Part shown: positions 48,987 through 56,039 of the stretch, one piece after another
Layout of the letters: the number at the start of each line of letters is the position of its first letter
Numbering within the stretch: the first letter of the stretch is position 1
Source of the DNA: DASQHW01 sp038238245
Lineage (GTDB): Bacteria > Actinomycetota > Acidimicrobiia > IMCC26256 > PALSA-610
Direction: 5' to 3'
Assembly: GCA_038238245.1 (NCBI GenBank)
Contig: JBBRXX010000011.1
Coordinates: forward strand, 65,841 to 129,840
Length of the DNA: 64,000 nucleotides
The notes under the pieces: model-generated
What the model was told of the DNA's origin: nothing
Seen by the model: the letters and a program-made list of their open reading frames with translations, nothing else
Databases searched by the model: none
Translations under genes and position numbers: made by a program

Positions 48987-49685
48987 TCAGAACGGAATGA
49001 GCTCGAACTCGGTGGCGTAGCGCACGCGGCAGCTCGCACCGGCCTGTGTCGCGATCCCGGTGAGAAGCTCCCGGGCGTCCGTCCCGACGTGAGCCAGGTA
49101 CCGGGCGTGCGCCGCGAGCGACGCGATGCCCCGGTCGAGATGCTCGGAGATGTCGACGAAATGCGTCGGGCGCGGCGTCCCGGCGACGAGCGCGAAGCGA
49201 ACGCCCGGCCATGGCTTCGGGCCGCGCGTCCCTCCGAAGATCCACTTGTTGCCCGCATCGCGAATCGCGTCGAGGGCTGCGAGCCCCACGTGCCGGTGGT
49301 CGGCCATGTTCAGGGCGCCCCCACCCCACCGCTCGTCGTAGTTCAGCGTGACGAGGACGTCGGGCCGGTGCCGCCGGATCGCGAGCGCGAGGTCGCGACG
49401 CAGCGGAGCTCCATATTCGACGAGCCCGTCCGAGTGCTCGAGGAACTCGACCGCCGCAACCCCGACCTCGCCCGCGCCCGCCAATTCCTCGGCCTCCCGC
49501 ACGCGCGCGCTCTCCTCCGGCTCCAGCGCGTCGATCCCGGCCTCACCCCGGGTCGCGAGGACGTACGCGACCGTCTTGCCCTGATCGGTCCACCGCGCCA
49601 CCGCGGATGCCGCCCCGTACTCCATGTCGTCGGGGTGGGCGACGATCGCAAGTGCACGTTCCCAGTCCTCGGGTACCGGCTCCAT
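48987..49685 (-). CDS. PIG-L family deacetylase
   Basis: A 232-residue zinc-dependent de-N-acetylase of the PIG-L/LmbE/MshB family. ALAIVAHPDDMEYGAASAVA is the AHPDDxE zinc/catalytic motif near 16-22, RRHRPDVLVTLNYDERWGGG precedes NMADHRHVGLAALDAI, the HxDH-like third ligand region (DHRHVG). Members cleave N-acetyl groups from sugars or thiols such as mycothiol precursors and glycopeptides. Here the partner ATP-grasp ligase suggests removal of an acetyl group before ligation; this is inference. It abuts the VOC gene by one base. Confidence 0.86.
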   Translation of the reverse strand: MEPVPEDWERALAIVAHPDDMEYGAASAVARWTDQGKTVAYVLATRGEAGIDALEPEESARVREAEELAGAGEVGVAAVEFLEHSDGLVEYGAPLRRDLALAIRRHRPDVLVTLNYDERWGGGALNMADHRHVGLAALDAIRDAGNKWIFGGTRGPKPWPGVRFALVAGTPRPTHFVDISEHLDRGIASLAAHARYLAHVGTDARELLTGIATQAGASCRVRYATEFELIPF

Positions 49686-50249
49686 CTACCTCGCCTCTCC
49701 GCTCATGAACGCGATCGGCACCGTGAGCCCGAACGCCTTGTGCCGCAAGGTGGCGATGCGCCGGCCGGGCTGCACTGCGTCCTTGATCGGGCCGAGCCGG
49801 TCGCCGAACCGCGCCGTACACGCGTCCAGCGCTGCAACCGTGAGCGCGAAACCCCAGAAGCGCTCGCCGGCGACGTCGGGAATCGGTCCGACCAGTTCGA
49901 TGATCACTTCACCGGCACGGAAGAACGTCTGCGTCGTGCCGTTGCCGACGTCACGCGTCCGGCGGGCATCGAGGCCGATTCGGGCGTAGCCGGCGGTAGT
50001 GCGCGCAGGATCGTCGGTGAACACGACGAGATGGTCGAGTCGGGTGACGCCGTTCGGATGGGCCGCGGGTGTCACGTCCGGCGGCTCGTCGGTGAGGTGC
50101 CACGCGGCGATTCCGCGCTCCCCCACGCCGATCTGCATGCGGACGTGCCCCACCCGGATACCGCCGTCGTCGTCGTCCACGGTGAAGCCGGCGTCGGTCC
50201 ATGCAGCCGCGTCTCCGGCGACGTCGAGGCCGGCGAGGTATGCGTTCAC
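49686..50249 (-). CDS. VOC-family protein
   Basis: A 187-residue protein from the GTG at 50249 (VNAYLAGLDVAGDAAAWTDA). It contains GVTRLDHLVVFTDDPARTTA, GYARIGLDARRTRDVGNGTT and FFRAGEVIIELVGPIPDVAG, the second half of a glyoxalase-like fold (Glyoxalase_3/VOC type) with His in LDHLVV and Glu in VIIELVG as metal ligands. Activity unknown. The GTG overlaps the TGA of the LLM oxidoreductase gene (GTGA), and its stop is one base from the PIG-L start. Confidence 0.78.
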   Translation of the reverse strand: MNAYLAGLDVAGDAAAWTDAGFTVDDDDGGIRVGHVRMQIGVGERGIAAWHLTDEPPDVTPAAHPNGVTRLDHLVVFTDDPARTTAGYARIGLDARRTRDVGNGTTQTFFRAGEVIIELVGPIPDVAGERFWGFALTVAALDACTARFGDRLGPIKDAVQPGRRIATLRHKAFGLTVPIAFMSGEAR

Positions 50250-51085
50250 CCGCCGGCCAGCTCTGCGTACTCGTCGAGCTTCGGCAGGACGCGCTCCGGT
50301 CCGGCCGACGGCAGTCGCAGCACGATCTCGGTGACACCGATGGACGCGTAGTACTCGAGCTTGCCCGGGTCGGGCAGCGTGCCGAACGGCACGATGCGCA
50401 GCGTCTCCGGATCGCGACCGCGCGCTTCGCAGGCGCGCGCGAGATCGGGCAACGCGGCGCGTATGCCGGCGCCGCCGATCGGGATCCAGCCGTCGGCGTA
50501 CTCGGCGACGTGTGCGAAGAGCTTCGGCCCGGGCGCACCTCCGATGAGCACCGGTGGACCACCGTGTTGCGCGGGCTTCGGCCACGACCACGAGGGCGGC
50601 AGCTGCACGAACTCGCCGTCGAAGGACGCCACGTCGTCGCGCCACAACGCCTGCATCGCGAGCACGTGCTCGCGTGCGATGTCGCGCCGGCGCTTCATAT
50701 CGACGCGATGGTCTGCGGCTTCGTCCTCGTTCCAGCCGAATCCGATGCCGAGCACGAAGCGACCACCCGAGAGCGCATCGAGGGTGGCGACGGCCTTGGC
50801 CGTGACGATCGGATCTCGCTGGGCGACCAGGCATACGCCGGTACCGACGAGCAGGCGCTTTGTCGCAGTGGCGCTCATCGCCAGCGCGACCAGCGGGTCG
50901 AGCGTGCGCTTGTACTCGTCGGCGAGCTCCGCATCCCCGGTCGGTGGCGGCGTCTTGCGGCTGATGGGGATGTGCGTGTGCTCGGGCACGTAGAGCGAAT
51001 GGAGCCCGCGCTCCTCGATGGCGCGCGCGAGGTCGACCGGGCCCATGGTCTGGTCGGTCATGAACGTCGTGACGCCGTAGCGCAT
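50246..51085 (-). CDS. LLM-class F420-dependent oxidoreductase
   Basis: A 279-residue luciferase-like monooxygenase of the F420-dependent actinobacterial type. MRYGVTTFMTDQTMGPVDLA, RAIEERGLHSLYVPEHTHIP, LSGGRFVLGIGFGWNEDEAA and DGEFVQLPPSWSWPKPAQHG GPPVLIGG are characteristic. It should use F420(H2) or FMN for a hydride transfer on a small substrate. First gene of the 48-51 kb minus-strand operon. Its start lies 32 bases from the integrase start, so the mobile element integrated just upstream of it. Confidence 0.86.
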   Translation of the reverse strand: MRYGVTTFMTDQTMGPVDLARAIEERGLHSLYVPEHTHIPISRKTPPPTGDAELADEYKRTLDPLVALAMSATATKRLLVGTGVCLVAQRDPIVTAKAVATLDALSGGRFVLGIGFGWNEDEAADHRVDMKRRRDIAREHVLAMQALWRDDVASFDGEFVQLPPSWSWPKPAQHGGPPVLIGGAPGPKLFAHVAEYADGWIPIGGAGIRAALPDLARACEARGRDPETLRIVPFGTLPDPGKLEYYASIGVTEIVLRLPSAGPERVLPKLDEYAELAGG

Positions 51086-51104
51086 TTATTCACACCACCT
51101 CTGG

Positions 51105-51110
51105 TATCCT
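51105..51110 (+). promoter_or_regulatory. -10 of leaderless integrase message
   Basis: TATCCT ends 7 bases before the integrase GTG at 51118, with no Shine-Dalgarno between them. That spacing is what leaderless actinobacterial transcripts show. The SIR2 gene has the same arrangement (TACGAT, 7 bases, ATG at 53429). Confidence 0.5.
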
Positions 51111-51117
51111 GGGTCCC

Positions 51118-52512
51118 GTGGGCACGGCAGCTATATATGCACGGCTGTCCCAGGACCGGGACGGTACCAAGGGCGGAACTGACCGGCAGCTCGCCGACTG
51201 TCGAGCGCTCGCCCAGCGCGAGGGTCTGGAGGTCGTTCAGGTCTTCACTGACGACGACGTCTCGGCCTACAGCGGTAAGCGTCGACCCGCGTTCAACGAG
51301 ATGCTCGCGCAGCTCGACCGATTCGACGTAGTGATCTATTGGAAGATGGATCGCCTCGTACGAAGGACCACGCAGTTCTGGAAGGTGGTCGAGGCCTGCG
51401 AGCGATCAAACACCCGGCTCGTCTCGGTGCTCGATCCTGTGGACACCAGCTCCCCCATTGGGCGAGGTGTCGCTGGCATGCTTGCCTCCGTTGGCGAACA
51501 AGAGTCATACAACACCTCCATACGGGTGAAGCGCATGCATGAGGAAAACGCGAGGAAGGGTCTCCCGCACGGATCCCGACGTGCCTTCGGCTACGAGAAA
51601 GACGGAGTCACAGTCATCGAAGCCGAGGCGAAGCTCGTCCGCGAGGCTCGTGACCGCATTCTTCGGGGCGACTCCCTGCGTGCGATCGCAACGGATTGGA
51701 ATCAACGCGGGGTCGAACCCGCTACCGCAAAGCAGTGGCACGTCTCCGGCCTAAAGGCGTTGGTCCGAGGCCCTCGTATCGCCGGTCTCCGACAACATCT
51801 CGGAGTAGTGATCGGCGAGGCCGTGTGGCCCGCAATAATTTCTCCCAACGAAAGGGAGCGCCTTCTCGCCGCGCTCGACGGACGCTCCTTCAAAAAGCGC
51901 ACACGAGGCAGACCCCCGGCCCACCTACTCACCGGCTTTGTCCGCTGCGGTCGCTGCGGAGTGGCGCTGCGATCGTCTCAGCAAGGGGCCGCCGGTGCGC
52001 GCACTTGGTCCTGCCTTCGAAATCCTGGCGATAGCGAACGCTGCGGCCGTATGAGCGTCCGAGCGGACAACGTCGACGAGCTGGTCGAGGAGGCATTACT
52101 TCGACGACTCGAATCCCCTTCGACCCAGAGAGCCATGCGTCGGGCGCCGAAAGGCATTGCCGCCGAACCGGCGCGCAATCTTGCGGACCTCGAGGACCGG
52201 ATCGTTCAGCTCGGACGCGACCACGACGAGGGCGTTATCTCGCGACGGGAATGGCTAGAACGTCGAGGCCCCCTGCAGGCCCGACTCGACGCCGCACGAG
52301 AGGAGGTCGGTCGCGACGCGGAAGCAATGTCACTTCGCCAGTTCGCCGGCACGAATGTTCGCGAGTCGTGGGCCAAGCTCTCGTTAGACGAACGCAGATC
52401 GGTCGTGGCGCTCCTGATCGACAGCGTCACCGTCCACCCGGCAAAGCCGGGCACTACGCGGTTCGACCCGCACCGGCTTCACATTGATTGGCGGCGCGCA
52501 GCCAAGCGCTGA
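51118..52512 (+). CDS. Large serine recombinase (integrase)
   Basis: A 464-residue large serine integrase. MGTAAIYARLSQDRDGTKGG places the catalytic Ser in ARLSQDR near residue 11, with the N-terminal resolvase domain (VVIYWKMDRLVRRTTQFWKV; EQESYNTSIRVKRMHEENAR). The Recombinase domain follows (GSRRAFGYEKDGVTVIEAEA), then the zinc ribbon (FVRCGRCGVALRSSQQGAAG; SERCGRMSVRADNVDELV) with its coiled coil. It catalyses attP x attB integration without host factors. It is at the left end of the element, facing inward, next to the excisionase region; the attachment site should lie between 51086 and 51117 but I could not define its core. Confidence 0.9.
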   Translation: MGTAAIYARLSQDRDGTKGGTDRQLADCRALAQREGLEVVQVFTDDDVSAYSGKRRPAFNEMLAQLDRFDVVIYWKMDRLVRRTTQFWKVVEACERSNTRLVSVLDPVDTSSPIGRGVAGMLASVGEQESYNTSIRVKRMHEENARKGLPHGSRRAFGYEKDGVTVIEAEAKLVREARDRILRGDSLRAIATDWNQRGVEPATAKQWHVSGLKALVRGPRIAGLRQHLGVVIGEAVWPAIISPNERERLLAALDGRSFKKRTRGRPPAHLLTGFVRCGRCGVALRSSQQGAAGARTWSCLRNPGDSERCGRMSVRADNVDELVEEALLRRLESPSTQRAMRRAPKGIAAEPARNLADLEDRIVQLGRDHDEGVISRREWLERRGPLQARLDAAREEVGRDAEAMSLRQFAGTNVRESWAKLSLDERRSVVALLIDSVTVHPAKPGTTRFDPHRLHIDWRRAAKR

Positions 52513-52612
52513 TCAGCTCCGCGGTCTCGGGGCCAATCTCCGGGGCGCCTGCCAGCTGTTCTCGCAACCACCCCTCCCGCGGATCTGCGAGGGCGGCCTC
52601 GTGCAGCACCAC
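52454..52612 (-). CDS. Hypothetical small protein of the element
   Basis: A short frame, VVLHEAALADPREGWLREQL then AGAPEIGPETAELISAWLRA, starts at the GTG at 52612 (or 52609). Its helical pattern (W-L-x-x-x-L-x-x-A-P-x-x-x-P, then hydrophobic helix) resembles small proteins often encoded beside actinobacterial excisionases. It overlaps the 3' end of the integrase gene by 59 bases in the convergent direction. No Shine-Dalgarno is evident, so I am unsure it is translated. Confidence 0.4.
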   Translation of the reverse strand: MVLHEAALADPREGWLREQLAGAPEIGPETAELISAWLRAANQCEAGAGRTA

Positions 52613-52646
52613 GGCGCAGGGTCGTCCCGACGATCCGGCTGCTCGG

Positions 52647-52797
52647 TCAAGCCCGCACCCGCGGCGTGTCCCGGTGGCGACCGCGCTGCTCGTCGGCCCA
52701 GCGCTCGACGTCATCGACGCGGTAACGGGCGTGAGGTCCGATCCGGAGCGCGCCACGAGGTTCGCCCGCCCCGGTTGCGATTCTCGATGTACGGCAT
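52647..52797 (-). pseudogene. Decayed duplicate of excisionase
   Basis: MPYIENRNRGG followed in a shifted frame by EPRGALRIGPHARYRVDDVE RWADEQ aligns with the C-terminal half of the intact excisionase next to it (SGIRVGHHVRYRREDVERWL DEQ). One extra base in the GGGGCGGGCG run moves the frame, and the N-terminal HTH half is missing. The DNA shares long matches such as GAGCGCTGG and GACGAGCAGCGCG with xis. It is a tandem partial duplication, probably inactive. Confidence 0.55.
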
Positions 52798-52824
52798 GGT
52801 CGTGGCGACGATACGACGGCCGGG

Positions 52825-53070
52825 TCAACCCCGCTCCCGCCGCTCGTCCAGGTGGAGATCGCGCTGCTCGTCGAGCCAGCGCTCAACGTCCTCTCTGCGG
52901 TAACGGACGTGATGCCCGACCCGAATTCCGGAGGGTCCGTCGCCGCGGCTACGCCACCGATAGATCGTTGCGAGCGGGATGCCAAGCAGCGACGCGATCT
53001 CGTCCGGGCGGAGCAGGCATCGGTCGACCATTTGCGCGGCGTCAGCTTCATGGACTCGATTCGATGTCAT
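52825..53070 (-). CDS. Excisionase (MerR-like HTH, Xis)
   Basis: An 81-residue DNA-binding protein, MTSNRVHEADAAQMVDRCLL. RPDEIASLLGIPLATIYRWR is the HTH (HTH_17 type), RGDGPSGIRVGHHVRYRRED the wing, and VERWLDEQRDLHLDERRERG the tail. Next to the serine integrase it should be the recombination directionality factor that tips the reaction to excision. AAGGGA lies 7 bases before the ATG. An array of four 12-bp repeats (53113-53160) sits 42 bases upstream and probably controls it. The gene is antiparallel to the integrase. Confidence 0.84.
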   Translation of the reverse strand: MTSNRVHEADAAQMVDRCLLRPDEIASLLGIPLATIYRWRSRGDGPSGIRVGHHVRYRREDVERWLDEQRDLHLDERRERG

Positions 53071-53112
53071 CGTTGCATCCCTTCGTTGTCTCCGAGATGC
53101 AGATCATGAGCT

Positions 53113-53160
53113 CGATAACTCCCGGAACCACTCCCAGCATCGCTCCCGGAACTACTCCCG
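53113..53160 (-). repeat. Iteron array A upstream of xis (4 x 12 bp)
   Basis: Read on the minus strand, four consecutive 12-bp units follow the consensus CGGGAGTGGTTC (for example CGGGAGCGATGC as unit 2). They end 42 bases before the xis ATG. Units 1-3 match units 2-4 of array B in 31 of 33 positions. Same orientation to the downstream gene and same 42-base spacing as array B. Likely operator for an element-encoded regulator, or a replication iteron cluster. Confidence 0.65.
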
Positions 53161-53415
53161 TCCCGTCGATTCGGCGGTCGCGAGCGCACGGGAGCTACCA
53201 ACAACTTCCGCGCGCACGAGACCCGCCCGGTCACGCTCAGTCCGACGGATGTCGCGCGCTGCCCATTCGCGACGGCGCTGCCGGAGCGCTGACTACTCGG
53301 GGAACTACCCACCTACGTGGCCGGCACCACACCCGCGCCGCCACAGCAACTCGTCCGCGACCGACGAAGGTGGCGGAGCGCGTTGAGAGCCGCGCCGGCA
53401 ACCACCGTCCGCACC

Positions 53416-53421
53416 TACGAT
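53416..53421 (+). promoter_or_regulatory. -10 of leaderless SIR2 message
   Basis: TACGAT sits 7 bases before the ATG at 53429, without a Shine-Dalgarno, as at the integrase. A weak pair of iteron-like units (TAGTTC/GAGTAG, minus strand) lies about 115-130 bases upstream near 53295-53313. Confidence 0.4.
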
Positions 53422-53428
53422 CGAAGCC

Positions 53429-55195
53429 ATGCCGCCGATCGATCCAGTGCTTCTCGCGGCGCACGCGATGCAGACCTCACCGGGCGTCTACGCGCTGCTC
53501 GTCGGCTCCGGAGTCTCGTCCGCAGCGGGCATCCCAACCGGTTGGGCGATCACCCTCGACCTCGTGCGCCGCGTCGCCGCGCTTGAAGATGTCACCGAAC
53601 CCGGCGATGCCGAAGCCTGGCATCGAGAGCGGTTCGGCACCGAGCCTGAGTACTCCAACCTGCTCGACACCCTCGGCGCCACGAACGCAGAGCGACAGGC
53701 GATCATCCGCGCATACATCGAGCCCACGGAAGAAGAGCGTTCCGACGGCCTCAAGGTGCCGACGGCCGCGCATCACGCGATCGGCCAACTCGCCGTCTCG
53801 GGGCACGTGAAGATCATCCTCACGACCAACTTCGATCGGCTCATCGAGGACGCCCTGACCAAAGCCGGCGTCGACTACGACACCATCGCGAGCGTCGATG
53901 CCCTCGCAGGCGCGCGCCCGATCGGTCAGGCACCGTGCGTTGTCGTGAAGCTGCACGGCGACTATCGCGACGCTCGGATCCTCAATACCGACACCGAGCT
54001 CGCGGCATATGCGCCGGAGTTCGATCGACTCCTAGATCGGGTCCTCGACGAGTATGGCCTCATCATTTGCGGGTGGTCGGCGACGTGGGACCCAGCTCTG
54101 CGCGCTGCGATCGTGCGCCAACCGAATCGCCGATACACGGCCTGGTGGGCAAAGCACGGCAATCTCACAACCGAAGCCCGCGAGGTCGCCGAGGCGCGCT
54201 CGGCGACGGTCATCGACATCGGCGACGCGGACTCGTTCTTGACCGAGCTCTCCGGCAAGGTCGCCGCGCTCGTCGATTTCGGTCGGCCTCACCCGCTCAC
54301 GGTCGCGTCCGCAGTCGCCGAGCTCAAGCGTTATCTCACCGACCCGGCGAGCCGCATTCGGCTACGCGATCTGCTCGTCGGGGAAGCCAATCGAGTGCAT
54401 GACGCGATCACCGATCAGCACTTCCCAACAGGGCCGATGCCGACTTCCGAGGGGATGCAGGAGCGCGTCGCCCGGTATGAAGCCATCAGCGAGACGCTCG
54501 TGGCGATGCTCGCCGTGGCCGGCGCTTGGAGCACGGAACCGGACGTGCTTCGAGAAGCGGTCGAACGCGTCGCCAACAGTTCAGATACGTGGGCTGGCTA
54601 CGACGTAACCCTGGCGCTACGCCGGTATCCCGCCCTGTTGTGCTTCTACGCGGCCGGTCTCGCCGCGGCCTACGCCGACCGATGGGACATGGTCCGCGCG
54701 ATCGCGATCGGCGGACGCTTCCACGATCGATACGACACCGACATATCGCTCGCGCCCGCTCTCAACGTCTGGGACGTTCTCGGCTCCGGGCAGAAGGCAG
54801 CGTGGCTTCCTGAAACCGGGCACACGCCCGAGACCGACCATGTCTTCACGCAACTTCGCGACCCGCTGCGCGACACCATTCCCGACGACGCGCGTTACGC
54901 AGCCAACTTCGACCGGTTCCAGTACGTCATGGGCCTCGTCGTAACTGACACGAAGGTCCAGTTCACCGGCTACCGAGCCACGGTCGGACGCATCGGCCGG
55001 GACCCCAAATACACGTTCAACCCAGATCAGACCGGCAACCGATACGCAAACCAAATCGAGGCCGAGATCACCACGGACGGGAACGACTGGCCGCCGCTGC
55101 GTGCCGGATTATTCAGCGGCAACTCGGCGCGCTTGCAGGCCGCCGTCGTGGGTTATCGCGAGGTCGTCGACTGGGCGACTACAACCTGGTGGTGA
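53429..55195 (+). CDS. SIR2-domain protein, candidate defence NADase
   Basis: A 588-residue protein. The N-terminal SIR2-like domain (about 1-265) has VGSGVSSAAGIPTGWAITLD (residues 25-44, nucleotide loop GSG..AAGIP), IILTTNFDRLIEDALTKAG (129-147, N134 and D136), and CVVVKLHGDYRDARILNTD (170-188; H176 in the KLHGD motif). These are the NAD-binding and catalytic positions of SIR2_2-type proteins, whose bacterial members act in phage defence by depleting NAD. The remaining 320 residues (helical, with FDRFQYVMGLVVTDTKVQFT) match nothing I know. It is on a mobile element between excisionase and transfer genes, where cargo usually sits. Confidence 0.78.
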   Translation: MPPIDPVLLAAHAMQTSPGVYALLVGSGVSSAAGIPTGWAITLDLVRRVAALEDVTEPGDAEAWHRERFGTEPEYSNLLDTLGATNAERQAIIRAYIEPTEEERSDGLKVPTAAHHAIGQLAVSGHVKIILTTNFDRLIEDALTKAGVDYDTIASVDALAGARPIGQAPCVVVKLHGDYRDARILNTDTELAAYAPEFDRLLDRVLDEYGLIICGWSATWDPALRAAIVRQPNRRYTAWWAKHGNLTTEAREVAEARSATVIDIGDADSFLTELSGKVAALVDFGRPHPLTVASAVAELKRYLTDPASRIRLRDLLVGEANRVHDAITDQHFPTGPMPTSEGMQERVARYEAISETLVAMLAVAGAWSTEPDVLREAVERVANSSDTWAGYDVTLALRRYPALLCFYAAGLAAAYADRWDMVRAIAIGGRFHDRYDTDISLAPALNVWDVLGSGQKAAWLPETGHTPETDHVFTQLRDPLRDTIPDDARYAANFDRFQYVMGLVVTDTKVQFTGYRATVGRIGRDPKYTFNPDQTGNRYANQIEAEITTDGNDWPPLRAGLFSGNSARLQAAVVGYREVVDWATTTWW

Positions 55196-55274
55196 AGGCT
55201 CGACGCCAGACCACTGGCCCGCCGCGGCCGCGATGCTGTTGAAGCGCGTACCCAAATCGGCCTTCCGGGATCAG

Positions 55275-55760
55275 TCATCCGCGCGTCCGTGCGATCGCCG
55301 CTCGCTTCAGCACTTGTGCCGAGACACCCGCGTCACGCCATGCGCCGTAGCCGATGCCGCGATTCTCTCCAAACCGTTTGGCAACTTTGACAAACTCCGC
55401 TTCGAGGGTGTCGACGTTGACGCCGCGAGTCGAGTTGAGCTGAGACAGCTTCGCTTGCAGATCTCGCACCTCTTGAGCTGCCAAGACTCTGTCGATCCCT
55501 GTCGCAGTCTTCACACGCACGCGCGCGCTAGACAGTCGTTGTTCGAGCGTCGACTTCGACACTTTTCGACCCCGACGCCTCGGCGCGTTCACCGCGGCGA
55601 GGTAGCGATCAACCGTCGCCGACATCGTTCGCCCCTCTGCAAGCGCTCGCTTGTGTGCAGCGCTGAGTCTGCGTTGACCCGAGCGCTTCGTCGTCCGCTT
55701 CGCAGGCTGACGTGTCGTCCTCTTGGCGGCCTTGCGGGTGGTCTTCTTAGCGGGCGGCAT
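55275..55760 (-). CDS. Histone-tail-like basic protein
   Basis: A 161-residue very basic protein. The first 30 residues are MPPAKKTTRKAAKRTTRQPA KRTTKR, a Lys/Thr/Ala tail like histone H1 or HU-like extensions. The rest contains SGQRRLSAAHKRALAEGRTM and the conserved end FVKVAKRFGENRGIGYGAWR with VSAQVLKRAAIAR, a domain I have seen in many unannotated actinobacterial proteins. DNA binding is likely from the tail; its role is unknown. It is transcribed toward the SIR2 gene's end (convergent) and away from array B. Confidence 0.72.
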   Translation of the reverse strand: MPPAKKTTRKAAKRTTRQPAKRTTKRSGQRRLSAAHKRALAEGRTMSATVDRYLAAVNAPRRRGRKVSKSTLEQRLSSARVRVKTATGIDRVLAAQEVRDLQAKLSQLNSTRGVNVDTLEAEFVKVAKRFGENRGIGYGAWRDAGVSAQVLKRAAIARTRG

Positions 55761-55949
55761 GCATCATCCTCACCATTCGAAACTCACGACGAGCGAGCGA
55801 CACGCTAACGCGAGCGGCAACGTCTGGACGCCGCAGCCGCGTTCGGCATCGGACCCGAGGTCCCGCGCCGCAAGATGAGCCGCGGTGCCGACGGGTGCGT
55901 GGCCCCGTCTGTACCGCCTAATCGGCTTGTAACTGCGACACATCGGGAG

Positions 55950-55997
55950 CGGGAGTGATTCCGGGAGTGGTTCCGGGAGCGATGCCGGGAGTGGCGA
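55950..55997 (+). repeat. Iteron array B upstream of the transfer operon (4 x 12 bp)
   Basis: Four 12-bp units, first three CGGGAGTGATTC, CGGGAGTGGTTC, CGGGAGCGATGC, then a partial match. A half-unit CGGGAG precedes the array. The last unit ends 42 bases before the ATG at 56040. Opposite in genome orientation to array A, so the two form a 2.9-kb-spaced inverted repeat around the SIR2 and basic-protein genes. Confidence 0.68.
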
Positions 55998-56039
55998 GGC
56001 CCATCTTGAACACCCAACCGTAAGAATCAGGGGTGTCGA

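Noticed and set aside
51061..51120. attL core of the serine-integrase element
   Set aside because: The partner site lies outside the window and no direct repeat could be verified, so no boundaries are given.
53113..53190. Coding frame through array A giving SITPGTT-like repeats
   Set aside because: The repetitive peptide is produced by the 12-bp DNA units; the frame crosses xis antisense and has no start or homology.
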